Of a stretch of 64,000 nt of DNA, positions 18,022 through 30,360 are shown one piece after another. Source of the DNA: an uncultured Sphingomonas sp. (GTDB lineage: Bacteria; Pseudomonadota; Alphaproteobacteria; Sphingomonadales; Sphingomonadaceae). The notes under the pieces are model-generated. The model ran no database searches and was not told the DNA's origin. It saw nothing but the letters and a program-made list of their open reading frames with translations. How positions within the stretch are numbered: the stretch's first letter is position 1; every line of letters begins with the position of its first letter. The stretch is taken from contig NZ_CAJXWX010000004.1 of assembly GCF_913062585.1 (NCBI RefSeq), positions 109,328 through 173,327 on the forward strand. Reading direction: 5' to 3'. A program made the position numbers and the translations under genes.

Positions 18022-19583
18022 GCGCCCGCCGCGAGCGGAAGGCGGACGACGAACCGGGCGCCGCTCAGCCGGTCCTCTCGCGCTTCGACATGGATCTGGC
18101 CCTGATGCGCCTCGACGATCGTCCGCGCGATCGCCAGGCCCAAGCCGGAATGCTGGCCGAAATCCTCGGCAGCGGGGCGGATCGAGTGGAAGCGGCGGAA
18201 AATGGCCTCGCGCGCTTCCTCGGGCACGCCGGGGCCTTCGTCCTCGACACGGACGATCCAGTCGTCCTGCTCGCGCGCCAGGCTGATCGCGACGACCGCT
18301 TCGTCCGGGGAAAAGGATAGGGCATTGGCGATAAGGTTCTCGAACACGCGTTCCAATCGCGCGCCTTCGCCCGATACCATGGCGGGGCCGGGCTCGGTCG
18401 AGTCGAAGCGCAGGCGGATGCCACGTTCCACCCCACGCGCCTCGCGCTGGGCGATCAGTCCGGCGAGCAGCGCATGGAGGTCCACCGGATCGAACTTGGC
18501 CCGGCTCAACTGGGCATCCAGGCGGGAGGCATCGGAGATATCGGTAATCAGTCGGTCGAGCCGCCGTACATCGTCGCGCACGATCGCTAGCAGCTGGGCC
18601 TGAAGATCGGGGTCGTGGATCGTCTCCAGGGTATCGACGGCAGAGCGCAGCGAGGCGAGGGGGTTCTTCAGTTCATGCGTGACATCGGCGGCAAAGGCCT
18701 CGGTCGCGTCGATCCGCGCGCGCAGGGCCAGGCTCATATCGGACAGCGCGCGGGCCAGCATACCGAGTTCGTCGCGGCGATCGGGCAGACGCGGCACGAC
18801 CACTTCGCGCGCGCGGCCCAGCCGGACGCGGACGGCGGCGCGCGCCAGACGGCGAAGCGGCCGGACGATGGTACGCGCAAGGAAGAGCGACAACAGGATC
18901 GAGATCAGCGCGACCAGCGCCAGCAGGACGCTCAGCCGGAACCGCTCGATACGGACCGTCTCGGTGATGAAGCGGGCATTCTCGGTCGCCATGATCGCGC
19001 CGCCATCGGGCAGGGGAGCAGCAGCGGTGATGACCGGCGTTCGGTCTGGCGCACGCCAGACCGAGGCGGACACCCGCCCGGCACGGGCTGCGCGCACATC
19101 CGGCCACTCCGCGCCGCCGCGTCGCTCGCGATAGAGGGGCGGCCGGGCGGCACCGACCACGGTGTCGATCGCCGCATCCAGAAAACGGGCAATGGCCTGC
19201 CCCCAATCCTGCTTGTCCGGGTCGCGCAGCACGACGTTGCGGACCCCCAGCGCGCGGCTGTCGCCGGTCAGCGTCCCCCGCGTATCGAACAGTCGTAGCC
19301 GGGCACCGGTGTCGCGCGCCAGCCGCCCGATCAGCACGTCGCGCTCCTCGTTCCGGACCGAGGTAAGCGCCTCGCCCATCAGCCGCACTTCGCGCAACGA
19401 CTGGGCGAGCCGGTTGTCGAGCAGCCGGGTGCGATAAGAATCGAGATAGAAAAACCCACCCGCAAGCAGCAGCAGCGCAAAAATGTTGAGCGCCAGAATC
19501 CGCTGGGTCAGCGAAATCTGGCCCGACCATCGCAGCGCGAGGTCGGGGGCGTCACTCCTCGGAGAATCGGTAACCGGCGCCAT
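18018..19583 (-). CDS. chvG: sensor histidine kinase ChvG
   Basis: Inner-membrane sensor of 521 residues. Two membrane segments (about 28-46 and 216-236) enclose a periplasmic stimulus-sensing domain. HAMP, HisKA (His303 in [13 protein letters not shown]) and HATPase ([29 protein letters not shown]) domains follow. With ChvI it forms the envelope/acid-stress system of alphaproteobacteria (ChvGI, ExoS-ChvI, BvrSR). The start overlaps the chvI 3' end by 32 bases; no better start is seen downstream. It is co-transcribed with hprK. Confidence 0.93.
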   Translation of the reverse strand: MAPVTDSPRSDAPDLALRWSGQISLTQRILALNIFALLLLAGGFFYLDSYRTRLLDNRLAQSLREVRLMGEALTSVRNEERDVLIGRLARDTGARLRLFDTRGTLTGDSRALGVRNVVLRDPDKQDWGQAIARFLDAAIDTVVGAARPPLYRERRGGAEWPDVRAARAGRVSASVWRAPDRTPVITAAAPLPDGGAIMATENARFITETVRIERFRLSVLLALVALISILLSLFLARTIVRPLRRLARAAVRVRLGRAREVVVPRLPDRRDELGMLARALSDMSLALRARIDATEAFAADVTHELKNPLASLRSAVDTLETIHDPDLQAQLLAIVRDDVRRLDRLITDISDASRLDAQLSRAKFDPVDLHALLAGLIAQREARGVERGIRLRFDSTEPGPAMVSGEGARLERVFENLIANALSFSPDEAVVAISLAREQDDWIVRVEDEGPGVPEEAREAIFRRFHSIRPAAEDFGQHSGLGLAIARTIVEAHQGQIHVEAREDRLSGARFVVRLPLAAGA

Positions 19584-20259
19584 AGAGCGTCTCGATGGCG
19601 TCGAATTCGGGGTCTACCTGCCGGAACTTGCGGCGCAAACGCTTGATATGGCTGTCGATCGTGCGGTCGTCGACATAGATGTCGTCCTGGTACGCGGCGT
19701 CCATCAACTGGTTGCGGGTGCGCACGATGCCCGGCCGCTGCGCAAGTGTCTCCAGGATCAGGAATTCGGTCACGGTCAGCGTGACGGGCTCGCCTTTCCA
19801 GGTGACGCGGTGCCGTGCCGGGTCCATTGCCAGCGCGCCCCGGGTCAGCGGCCCCTGCGCATCGGCCGATGGCGTTCCTTGCGGCGTTCCGACATATTCT
19901 GACCGGCGCAGGATGGCCCGGATGCGCGCGATCAGCAGGCGTTGCGAGAAGGGCTTGGCGATATAATCGTCCGCCCCCATCGCCAGTCCCAACGCCTCGT
20001 CCAGCTCGTCGTCCTTGCTGGTCAGGAAGATGACCGGGATCTGGCTTTTCTCGCGCAGGCGGCGCAGCAGCTCCAGCCCGTCCATGCGCGGCATCTTGAT
20101 ATCGAAGATCGCCAGGTCGGGCGGATTGTCGATCAGCGCCTTCAGCGCGGCCTCGCCATCGGCATAGACCCGGGTGACGAAACCCTCCGCCTGAAGCGCG
20201 ATCGATACGGAGGTCAGGATATTCCGGTCGTCATCGACCAGCGCGATCGTTGCGGTCAT
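19552..20259 (-). CDS. chvI: response regulator ChvI (OmpR/PhoB family)
   Basis: Regulator of 235 residues. The receiver has the acidic cluster DDD at 9-11, phosphoacceptor Asp53 ([12 protein letters not shown]), the TSKDDE switch and the KPF Lys. The winged-helix DNA-binding domain ends [20 protein letters not shown] and GAGYRF. The start [10 protein letters not shown] fits; an upstream Met at 20331 adds a non-conserved tail. It heads the minus-strand operon and is divergent from pckA, a gene whose link to ChvI is conserved in alphaproteobacteria. Confidence 0.95.
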   Translation of the reverse strand: MTATIALVDDDRNILTSVSIALQAEGFVTRVYADGEAALKALIDNPPDLAIFDIKMPRMDGLELLRRLREKSQIPVIFLTSKDDELDEALGLAMGADDYIAKPFSQRLLIARIRAILRRSEYVGTPQGTPSADAQGPLTRGALAMDPARHRVTWKGEPVTLTVTEFLILETLAQRPGIVRTRNQLMDAAYQDDIYVDDRTIDSHIKRLRRKFRQVDPEFDAIETLYGAGYRFSEE

Positions 20260-20360
20260 GCGACGAACGAACCCCCAGAGGTGCCGAGAGAGGAAACCGC
20301 CATGGCCTTCGGTTAGGCGAAAGCGAGACACGGCTCAACCGTCTTCGTCGAACCGCCTGT

Positions 20361-20388
20361 TTGACGTGTTTAACAAAAGCGGTATGAG
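20361..20388 (+). promoter_or_regulatory. candidate sigma70-type promoter for pckA
   Basis: TTGACG (20361-20366) and TATGAG (20383-20388) are spaced by 16 bases within the chvI-pckA divergent region, about 85 bases upstream of the pckA ATG. The region between the two genes is AT-richer than its surroundings. No ChvI box could be identified by eye. Confidence 0.4.
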
Positions 20389-20472
20389 ACGGGTCGAAAC
20401 ATACGCAAAAGTATGTGGTGAACGGTGCCTGGCCCTGTGCGGCCCGGCGCCTTGGGGAACGAGGAAGCTCTT

Positions 20473-22080
<1,608 letters not shown>

Positions 22081-22090
22081 GGCTGGTCAG

Positions 22091-22120
22091 GGGAAAGCGC
22101 TCTGGGGCGGGCGCTTTCCC
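22091..22120 (+). terminator. hairpin terminator after pckA
   Basis: GGGAAAGCGC (22091-22100) and GCGCTTTCCC (22111-22120) form a perfect 10-bp stem with a 10-nt loop, 10 bases after the pckA stop. Only two T follow, so termination may be inefficient or may work with the adjacent palindromic repeat. Confidence 0.6.
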
Positions 22121-22122
22121 TT

Positions 22123-22205
22123 GGCCTTCGGCTTCGCTCAGGCTGAACGGGGTTTTGGAAGGACCAGCTACCGACCTCCGTTCAGCCTGAGCGAAGTCGA
22201 AGGCC
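22123..22205. repeat. palindromic intergenic repeat, family 1 (REP-like)
   Basis: Two 28-bp arms (22123-22150 and 22178-22205) are inverted copies with one mismatch; the core is CTTCGCTCAGGCTGAACGG. The spacer is 27 bases. The element fills the gap between the convergent pckA and nfeD genes and matches the degenerate copy at 15059-15147. It could fold into a long hairpin acting as a bidirectional terminator or mRNA stabiliser, in the manner of REP/BIME elements. Confidence 0.75.
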
Positions 22206-22222
22206 ACGCCCGACGGCCAGCC

Positions 22223-22672
22223 TCAATCCCCAAGAGGCTCCACCAGCAAAACCCCATTATCGACATGCGCCACCCGCAATCGGGTGCCGGCTTCGGCTTC
22301 CGGCCCGCGCACCGGCCACTCGCCATCGGCCAGCCGCGCCCGGCCTTCTCCGCCGACGATCGGGGTCGTGACCGTCACGACCTGTCCCCGCAGTCTTAGC
22401 GCAGGCGCATTCAGCACAGGCGCATCGCTCTCGACCGGAAAGTCCCGGTACCAGCATCGCCCGATGACGACGCACACGACGCTCCACACCGCAAACTCGG
22501 CGAGCTGCAGTCCGATCGGCAATTTCGGAATGGCCCAGCTCGTTAGCGCGGTGATACCTGCCGCAACCGCCAGAAAGATCAGGAACACGCCCGGGACCAG
22601 CAGCTCGGCAATGCCGAGGACCAGCCCGAATGCCAGCCAGAGCGCCGCCGGGTCGATGGTCTCCAGTGTCAC
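22223..22672 (-). CDS. NfeD-like membrane protein
   Basis: Protein of 149 residues with hydrophobic segments at about 8-30, 32-48 and 58-72, followed by a C-terminal soluble OB-fold NfeD domain (GQVVTVTTPIVGGEGRARL). NfeD proteins partner stomatin/SPFH proteins, whose gene lies immediately upstream and overlaps by 4 bases. The start codon is GTG within GTGA. Its likely role is in membrane microdomain organisation or quality control; the precise function is unknown. Confidence 0.88.
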   Translation of the reverse strand: MTLETIDPAALWLAFGLVLGIAELLVPGVFLIFLAVAAGITALTSWAIPKLPIGLQLAEFAVWSVVCVVIGRCWYRDFPVESDAPVLNAPALRLRGQVVTVTTPIVGGEGRARLADGEWPVRGPEAEAGTRLRVAHVDNGVLLVEPLGD

Positions 22673-23643
22673 GACGGCGTCTGGTCGAACGGCCCCGGCT
22701 TGGTCGCGACGCGCGGGGTGGTGGCGTCCGACTTGTTGGGGGCCAGCGCCTCCTTGGCCAGTTCGCCGATACCGCCCAGCGTGCCGATCAGTTGCGTCGC
22801 TTCAACCGGGAACAGGATCGTCTTGGCATTGGGGCTGGTCGCGAACTTGCCGACTGCTTCGACATATTTCTGCGCGATGAAATAGTTGATCGCCTGTGTG
22901 CCGCCCGATTCGATTGCCTCGGAGACGACACGGGTCGCCTTGGCCTCCGCCTCGGCCGCACGCTCGCGGGCTTCCGAGTCGCGGTACGCCGACTCGCGGC
23001 GGCCTTCGGCCTCCAGGATGCGCGCCTGCTTCTGACCCTCAGCGCGCAGGATTTCCGATGCGCGGGAGCCCTCCGCTTCCAGGATATTGGCCCGCTTCTC
23101 GCGCTCCGCCTTCATCTGGCGGGCCATGGCGTTGACGATGTCAACGGGCGGGCGGATGTCCTTGATCTCGACACGGGTGATCTTCACGCCCCAGGGCGTG
23201 GTCGCGTGATCGACCACATTGAGGAGCCGTGCGTTGATCTCGTCGCGCTTCGACAGGGTTTCGTCCAGGTCCATCGATCCCATGACGGTGCGCAAGTTGG
23301 TGGTGACGAGGTTGAGGAGCGCGACATAGAGGTCCGACACCTCATAGGCCGCCTTGGGCGCGTCCAGCACCTGGAAGAAGACGACCCCGTCGGTCGAGAT
23401 CATCGCATTGTCCTTGGTGATGATCTCCTGCCCCGGAATGTCGATCACCTGCTCCATCATGTTCACGCGGCGGCCGACACGATAGAAAAAGGCGGGATAG
23501 AAGTTGAAGCCGGGAATGGCCGTGCCGGTATAACGGCCGAAATGTTCGATCGTGTATTGATAGCCCTGACGGACGATCTTGATCGACATCATCAGATACA
23601 TCAGCACCAGCAGGACGGCGAGTGCGGCGATGATCAGGCCCAT
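22669..23643 (-). CDS. SPFH/band 7 (stomatin-like, QmcA-type) membrane protein
   Basis: Protein of 324 residues. An N-terminal membrane segment (MGLIIAALAVLLVLMYLMM) anchors a band-7 domain (YTIEHFGRYTGTAIPGFNF to about residue 180). A charged, Ala/Glu/Arg-rich coiled coil (about 185-265) and a conserved IGTLGGIGELAKEAL tail follow. Such proteins form ring-like scaffolds in membrane microdomains, often affecting membrane proteases. It is in an operon with nfeD. The frame stays open far upstream, antisense to guaB, but the membrane anchor fixes the start at 23643. Confidence 0.92.
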   Translation of the reverse strand: MGLIIAALAVLLVLMYLMMSIKIVRQGYQYTIEHFGRYTGTAIPGFNFYPAFFYRVGRRVNMMEQVIDIPGQEIITKDNAMISTDGVVFFQVLDAPKAAYEVSDLYVALLNLVTTNLRTVMGSMDLDETLSKRDEINARLLNVVDHATTPWGVKITRVEIKDIRPPVDIVNAMARQMKAEREKRANILEAEGSRASEILRAEGQKQARILEAEGRRESAYRDSEARERAAEAEAKATRVVSEAIESGGTQAINYFIAQKYVEAVGKFATSPNAKTILFPVEATQLIGTLGGIGELAKEALAPNKSDATTPRVATKPGPFDQTPS

Positions 23644-23703
23644 ATGGCTCCCCCAAAATCTGTCTGACCCGCGTTCTAGCATGGCGGTGCAGCAAGGGCC
23701 TAG

Positions 23704-25224
<1,521 letters not shown>

Positions 25225-25242
25225 GTCCAAGGACGCCCGCGC

Positions 25243-26430
25243 ATGACCCCCGGCGCCCGCACCCAGGCGGCGATCGAATTGCTTGACGAGATCGTCGCTG
25301 CAGCTGCCAGTGGCGGCGCGGCGGCGGACACGCTGATCGCCCGCTATTTCGCGACACGGCGCTATGCCGGATCGAAGGACCGGCGTGCGGTACGCGAGCT
25401 GGTCTATGCCGCCATCCGGCTGGCTGGGCCAGTGCCGGCATCGGGCCGCGCCGCCATGGTGGCGCTGGCGGACATCGACCCGGCCGTCGCCGCGACCTTT
25501 GACGGCGAAGGTCATGGTCCGGCACCGATCCGATCCAACGAGCCCCGTGCCGAGCGGGGCGTGGCCCCGGACTGGCTGGTCGAGGCGCTGGCCGAGTCCG
25601 GACTGGACGAACGGCAGCAGGGGGCGCTCGTCGGCCGGGCGCCGCTGGATATTCGCGTCAACAGCCTGGCGACCAATCGCGAGGCGGTGCTGGAGCAATG
25701 GCCCGAGGCGAGTCCGACGCCGCACGCGCCGCTGGGCCTCCGGCTCCCGAACGGAACGGCGGTCGAAGCGTCCGACATCTACCGCGCCGGTCTGGTCGAG
25801 GTTCAGGACGAAGGCAGCCAGTTGGTCGGCGCGGCCCTGAATGCCCAGCCCGGCGAATGGCTGGTCGATCTATGCGCCGGCGCGGGTGGCAAGACGTTGC
25901 AGATCGCAGCGGCGATGGCCAATCAGGGCACGCTTCTCGCCTGCGATATCGACCGCGCCCGGTTGCAGAGGCTGGCGCCACGCGCCGAACGGGCCGGGGC
26001 AACGATCGTGGAGAGCCGTCTGCTCAACCCCGGTCGGGAAACGGAAATGCTCGCCGACTGGGCAAGCAAGGCCGATGGCGTGCTGATCGACGCGCCCTGC
26101 TCCGGTACGGGAACGTGGCGGCGCAATCCGGAAGCGCGTTGGCGGCTGACGCCCGAGCGGCTCGCCCGCCTGTCGGATATGCAGCGGCAGGTGCTGGAGG
26201 TCGGCGCGACCCTGGTGAAGCCTGGCGGGCGGCTGGTGTATATCGTCTGCTCGCTGCTCGATGCCGAGGGAACGGACCAGGTGGCGACGTTCCTCGCCGG
26301 TCATCCCGGCTGGTCCACTCTGCCCGTCGAACCGGCGATCGGTTCGTCCCATGGGCTTGGCCAGCGGCTCGATCCCGCCACGCATGGCACGGACGGGTTT
26401 TTTGTCGCCTGCCTCCGGGCGCCATGCTAG
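25243..26430 (+). CDS. RsmB/NOP-family RNA m5C methyltransferase
   Basis: RNA cytosine-5 methyltransferase of 395 residues. An N-terminal NusB-like helical region (to about 75) precedes the SAM-binding CAGAGGKTLQIAAAM. Both catalytic cysteines are present: Cys286 in DAPCSGTGTWRRNPEARW and Cys336 in YIVCSLL. The probable target is 16S rRNA, by family. It follows guaB closely, and the TPR gene begins 32 bases after it. Confidence 0.92.
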   Translation: MTPGARTQAAIELLDEIVAAAASGGAAADTLIARYFATRRYAGSKDRRAVRELVYAAIRLAGPVPASGRAAMVALADIDPAVAATFDGEGHGPAPIRSNEPRAERGVAPDWLVEALAESGLDERQQGALVGRAPLDIRVNSLATNREAVLEQWPEASPTPHAPLGLRLPNGTAVEASDIYRAGLVEVQDEGSQLVGAALNAQPGEWLVDLCAGAGGKTLQIAAAMANQGTLLACDIDRARLQRLAPRAERAGATIVESRLLNPGRETEMLADWASKADGVLIDAPCSGTGTWRRNPEARWRLTPERLARLSDMQRQVLEVGATLVKPGGRLVYIVCSLLDAEGTDQVATFLAGHPGWSTLPVEPAIGSSHGLGQRLDPATHGTDGFFVACLRAPC

Positions 26431-26462
26431 CATCGGCCCCAGTGCCACGTCCGGAGTTCCTC

Positions 26463-26966
26463 ATGCGTTTGTCGTCCCTGGCCGCCGCCGCCGCCCTGGC
26501 GGTGGTTTCGATTTCCACATCACTCAGCGGCCAGCGCCCGGACAATCAGATCGACGCCCGTTCGCTTCAGTTGCTGGAACAGGGACGCGGCCTGAAGGCG
26601 GCGGGCAATCTCGAAGGCGCGACCGATGTGCTGGAAACAGCCGTTACGGTCGATCCGCGCAACCGCGCCGCCTTCGTCCTGCTGGCAGAGGTCGCCGATG
26701 CGCGCGGTCTGCCCGGCAAGGCGATCCGTCTGTATCGTGAGGCACTGCTGCTCGACCCGAACGACACGCGTGCGCTGCGCGGGCAGGGCGAGGCCCTGGT
26801 CCAGCGCGGTGCGGTGACGCGCGCGAAGGACAATCTCGCGAAGATCAAGACACTCTGCAAAAGCGACTGCGCCGATGCGACGGCGCTCGCCGCGCAGATC
26901 GCCAAGGGGCCGCCCGCGGCCGTGACGACCGCGCAGGTCGACACGAAGACACCGCCGACGCCGTAA
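26463..26966 (+). CDS. exported tetratricopeptide-repeat protein
   Basis: Protein of 167 residues with a signal peptide (MRLSSLAAAAALAVVSISTS). Two or three TPR units follow between about 30 and 125 (ARSLQLLEQGRGLKAAGN, AFVLLAEVADARGLPGKAI and ALRGQGEALVQRGAVTRAK begin the helix pairs). A CKSDC cysteine pair could form a disulfide, and the tail is Pro/Thr-rich. It is predicted periplasmic, with a protein-protein interaction role. The start fits the signal peptide and the reading frame is unambiguous there. Confidence 0.85.
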   Translation: MRLSSLAAAAALAVVSISTSLSGQRPDNQIDARSLQLLEQGRGLKAAGNLEGATDVLETAVTVDPRNRAAFVLLAEVADARGLPGKAIRLYREALLLDPNDTRALRGQGEALVQRGAVTRAKDNLAKIKTLCKSDCADATALAAQIAKGPPAAVTTAQVDTKTPPTP

Positions 26967-26978
26967 GGGCATGTCCCA

Positions 26979-27078
26979 ATTCCTCCCCCTGTAAGGGGGG
27001 AGGGGTGTTCCGCTATCGAGAGGGTGACACCCCTCCGTCAGGCCTTTGGCCTGCCACCTCCCCTTGCAGGGGAGGAAT
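26979..27078. repeat. palindromic intergenic repeat, family 2 (about 100 bp)
   Basis: Element bounded by inverted ATTCCTCCCC/GGGGAGGAAT ends. Its right half holds a hairpin (CAGGCCTTTGGCCTG) next to CACCCCTCCG. A second, similarly built copy in opposite orientation lies at 34701-34816, and a single terminal hairpin at 47499-47523. It separates the convergent TPR and rsmA genes and could act as a two-way terminator. It looks like a miniature, non-coding mobile repeat. Confidence 0.75.
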
Positions 27079-27084
27079 GGATAT

Positions 27085-27909
27085 TCACCCCAGGGCGCGC
27101 GCGATAGCGACGAATTCGTCCACCGACAGAGTCTCGGCGCGGCGCGCCGGATCTATGCCGATCGCCTCCAGCGCTTCGACCGCCCCGGTCACCGGCTTCA
27201 GGCTCTGACGCAGCATCTTGCGGCGCTGGCCGAAGGCGGCGGCGGTCAGGCGCTCTAGCGTGCGGAAGGTCACGCCCTCTGGCGCGGGCTTGGGCGTGAT
27301 ATGAACCACCGCCGACATCACCTTGGGCGGCGGCGTGAAGGCGGAACGATGGACCGGCATCGCAATCCGCGCCTCACTGCGCCACTGGGTCAGTACCGCC
27401 AGGCGACCGTAGGACGACTGGTCGGGTGCTGCCACGACCCGCTCGGCGACTTCCTTCTGGAACATCAGCGTGCAGGATTGCCACCAGGGCAGCCATGCCC
27501 CGGACAGCCAGCCGACCAGCAGCGGCGTGCCGACATTATAGGGCAGATTGGAGACGATGTGCGGCTTGCGCTCGAACAATTCGGGCGCGTTGATGCGAAG
27601 GGCGTCGCCTTCGATCACCTTCAGCCGATCGGGAAACGCCTCGGACAGTTCGGCCAGCGCCGGGATACAGCGGCGGTCGCGTTCGATCGCGGTGACCTTC
27701 GCGCCCGCCATCAGCAGCGCGCGGGTCAACCCGCCGGGGCCGGGCCCGATCTCCAGGACATCCTGATCGGTCAGGTCGCCTGGAATGGCGGCGATCCGGG
27801 CCAGCAACTGGCCGTCGAACAGGAAATTCTGGCCCAGCGACTTGGATGCGGACAGACCATGGCGCGCGATGACGTCGCGCAAAGGCGGCAGGGGCGTAAC
27901 GGGATCCAT
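27085..27909 (-). CDS. rsmA: 16S rRNA (A1518/A1519-N6) dimethyltransferase RsmA (KsgA)
   Basis: Dimethylates two adenines in helix 45 of 16S rRNA during small-subunit maturation. It has 274 residues, with the start motif [14 protein letters not shown] motif [14 protein letters not shown] and catalytic NLPYNVGTP. It is the last gene of lptD-surA-pdxA-rsmA, starting one base after the pdxA stop. Confidence 0.96.
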   Translation of the reverse strand: MDPVTPLPPLRDVIARHGLSASKSLGQNFLFDGQLLARIAAIPGDLTDQDVLEIGPGPGGLTRALLMAGAKVTAIERDRRCIPALAELSEAFPDRLKVIEGDALRINAPELFERKPHIVSNLPYNVGTPLLVGWLSGAWLPWWQSCTLMFQKEVAERVVAAPDQSSYGRLAVLTQWRSEARIAMPVHRSAFTPPPKVMSAVVHITPKPAPEGVTFRTLERLTAAAFGQRRKMLRQSLKPVTGAVEALEAIGIDPARRAETLSVDEFVAIARALG

Positions 27910-27910
27910 G

Positions 27911-28906
27911 TCAGGCGGCGGCTTCGGCCCGCCGCCGGGATGCTTCCCCGGCCATTGCGATGGCGGCGATCATCGCCCCGGGATGCGCACGGTCCTGCCC
28001 GGCGATGCCGAACGCGGTGCCGTGATCGGGCGAGGTCCGCACGATCGGCAGGCCCAGCGTGATGTTGACGCCCTCGTCGAAATGCAGCGTCTTGATCGGC
28101 ACCAGCGCCTGGTCGTGATAGCAGCACAGCGCCGCGTCATAGGCGGTGCGCGCGCGCGGATGGAACAGCGTGTCGGCAGCGAAGGGGCCGGTCGCGTCGA
28201 TTCCCTCGGCCCGCAACTGGGCGATGGCCGGTTCGATCAGTTCGATTTCCTCGCGCCCGATCGCGCCGCTTTCCCCGGCATGGGGGTTGAGGCCGGCAAA
28301 GGCCAGGCGCGGGTTCCAGATCCCAAAATTCCTGCAAAGACCGCGCGCCGTGGCCCGCCCCTTGGCGACGATCAACTCGACCGACAACAGGGCCGATACG
28401 GCTGCCAGCGGCACATGCGTCGTGATCGGCACGACGCGCAGGGTCGGCCCCGCCAGCATCATGACCGCATTGGCGCCCGAGACGCCGCAGCGCTCCGCGA
28501 CGAACTCGGTCTGGCCGGGATGGGTGAAACCGATATCGTAGAGCTGGGCCTTGCTGACCGGGCCCGTCACCAAGGCGCTGGCGGCGTCAGAGCGGACCAG
28601 GCCGACCGCGAGTTCGAGCGAATGGAGCGCACAGCGCGCGCCCTCGACATCGGGCTGGCCGGGACGAATTTCGCCTGCGTCGTCGACCGACAGGATGGGG
28701 AGCGCCTCGTCAAAGGCGGCGAGTGCGCTGGCGATGTCGGATACGCGGACGACCGGGCCGTCCCAGACCCGTTCGATCGCGCGCGCGTCGCCGACCGCCA
28801 CGAAAGGCGGCAGGCCAGCGTCGCGGCGCGCAGTCCAGGCCTTGGCGATGATCTCCGGCCCGATCCCGGCCGGGTCGCCCATGGAAATCGCCAGCGGCCG
28901 GATCAT
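27911..28906 (-). CDS. pdxA: 4-hydroxythreonine-4-phosphate dehydrogenase PdxA
   Basis: Enzyme of the DXP-dependent pyridoxal phosphate pathway. It has 331 residues, beginning [16 protein letters not shown], with metal-binding histidines in the regions [10 protein letters not shown] and [11 protein letters not shown]. The family motif [12 protein letters not shown] is also present. It lies between surA (13 bases upstream) and rsmA. Confidence 0.95.
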   Translation of the reverse strand: MIRPLAISMGDPAGIGPEIIAKAWTARRDAGLPPFVAVGDARAIERVWDGPVVRVSDIASALAAFDEALPILSVDDAGEIRPGQPDVEGARCALHSLELAVGLVRSDAASALVTGPVSKAQLYDIGFTHPGQTEFVAERCGVSGANAVMMLAGPTLRVVPITTHVPLAAVSALLSVELIVAKGRATARGLCRNFGIWNPRLAFAGLNPHAGESGAIGREEIELIEPAIAQLRAEGIDATGPFAADTLFHPRARTAYDAALCCYHDQALVPIKTLHFDEGVNITLGLPIVRTSPDHGTAFGIAGQDRAHPGAMIAAIAMAGEASRRRAEAAA

Positions 28907-28919
28907 CGCTTTGCCCCCA

Positions 28920-30302
28920 TCAACGATATTCGATCACCGCGTCGCGACGCAGATCGCGCATCTTCTGGTTGGCACGCAGGTTGACGCGCTGCTGCTCGAC
29001 CTGGTTCTGGATCTGGTCGTTGGTCGGCAGGTTGCCCGAGCGCGGCTCCTCGCGGTCGCACAGCACCAGCGAGCGAACGCCCTGTTCGGGTGAACCGAAG
29101 GGCGGGGTCGCCTGGCCGATCTGCATCTTCAGCAGGATTTCCTGTAGTGGTGCTGGCAGCTGGCGGATCGTCACCTGGTCATTGTCGACCACCTCGGCCT
29201 TCAGCGCGGTCGCAACGCGCTGAACGTCGCCGCAGCCGCGAATCGCTTGGGTCGCCTTGGCGAACTCGGCCGCGCGGCCGCTGGCCTGGGCCTGGGTCGT
29301 ACCCGCCGGGAACTTCACGGTGAGCTGCTTGAGCGACAGGCGCGAATCGCGCGGGTCGGCGGTCAGCACCTGGCGCTTGTCGGTCAGGTACAGGATCGAG
29401 AAGCCGCCCGGGATCTGGATCGGTCCGGCAACCTGGCCGACCTGCATCTGCTGGACCGCGGCCTGCAGTTCCGGCGGCAGCTGCGCCGCGCGGACCCAGC
29501 CCAGATCGCCGTTCACCGCGCGGGTCGACGCTTCGGAGAAGCTGCGCGCGAAATATTCGAAGGGCTGCTGCCCCTTCTGGATTTCGGCGATGATCTGACG
29601 CGCATTGGCAAAGACTTGCTGCTGCGTCGCCTCGTTCGCCGAGAGGAAGATTTCCTTGAGGTTATATTCCTCGGTGCCCTTGGCAGCCTCCAGGCGTGCC
29701 TTGATGGCGTTGACCTCTTCGTCGCCGACATTGACGAACGGCTCGACCCGCTTGCGCAGGTACCGGCTCCAGGCCAGCTCACCCTCGATCTGGCGGCGCA
29801 TCGACTTGTCGGATGAGCCGACGCTGCGCAGGAAGGTCGTCATCTCGCTGGGCGACTTGCCGAACTGCTTGGAGAAGCGGGCATAGGCCTGGTTGATCTC
29901 GTCGGTCGTGACGGTGATCTCGGCGGTCTTGGCCTCCTGGATCTGCAGCGTCTCGTCGATCAGCTGGCGCAGGATCTGCATCCGCAGCCGGTCGCGATCC
30001 TCGGCCGACAGGTTGGTGACGTTGTTCAGCGCCATGGCCAGCGCCATGCGCTGGTCGATGTCGGTCTGGGTCAGCACCGTGTCGTTGACGATCGCGGTCG
30101 GCTTGCGGACATTGGGGTCCAGCTTGCCGAACAGCTGCATGTTCGACGGGATGTTGAGCCCGCCCGTGTCCGGCACGGTCTGATCGGGCACGGTCTGCGC
30201 CAGCGCGCCGGACGCGATCGCGACCAGCATCAACGTTGCGCCCGCGCGGAGGCGGCGGCCCTTGGTACGAATGTCGTGCTTCACCGTGTCTGTGATCCCC
30301 AT
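28920..30302 (-). CDS. surA: periplasmic peptidyl-prolyl isomerase SurA
   Basis: Outer-membrane-protein chaperone. It has about 460 residues: a signal region (KGRRLRAGATLMLVAIASGALAQ, cleavage after the AQ area), a SurA N-terminal domain, and two parvulin-like regions (about 200-290, where the first contains YNLKEIFLSA and GGDLGWV-like DLGWVRAAQLPPEL; the second starts at RLSLKQLTVKF). I chose the Met at 30302; an in-frame start at 30347 adds 15 residues before the signal. lptD lies immediately upstream. It helps fold LptD and other beta-barrels. Confidence 0.9.
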   Translation of the reverse strand: MGITDTVKHDIRTKGRRLRAGATLMLVAIASGALAQTVPDQTVPDTGGLNIPSNMQLFGKLDPNVRKPTAIVNDTVLTQTDIDQRMALAMALNNVTNLSAEDRDRLRMQILRQLIDETLQIQEAKTAEITVTTDEINQAYARFSKQFGKSPSEMTTFLRSVGSSDKSMRRQIEGELAWSRYLRKRVEPFVNVGDEEVNAIKARLEAAKGTEEYNLKEIFLSANEATQQQVFANARQIIAEIQKGQQPFEYFARSFSEASTRAVNGDLGWVRAAQLPPELQAAVQQMQVGQVAGPIQIPGGFSILYLTDKRQVLTADPRDSRLSLKQLTVKFPAGTTQAQASGRAAEFAKATQAIRGCGDVQRVATALKAEVVDNDQVTIRQLPAPLQEILLKMQIGQATPPFGSPEQGVRSLVLCDREEPRSGNLPTNDQIQNQVEQQRVNLRANQKMRDLRRDAVIEYR

Positions 30303-30360
30303 CGCGCCTGACGAAGGCGCGTAACCGTCGCGATATGGTTCGCCCATGCTGAATACCGGC

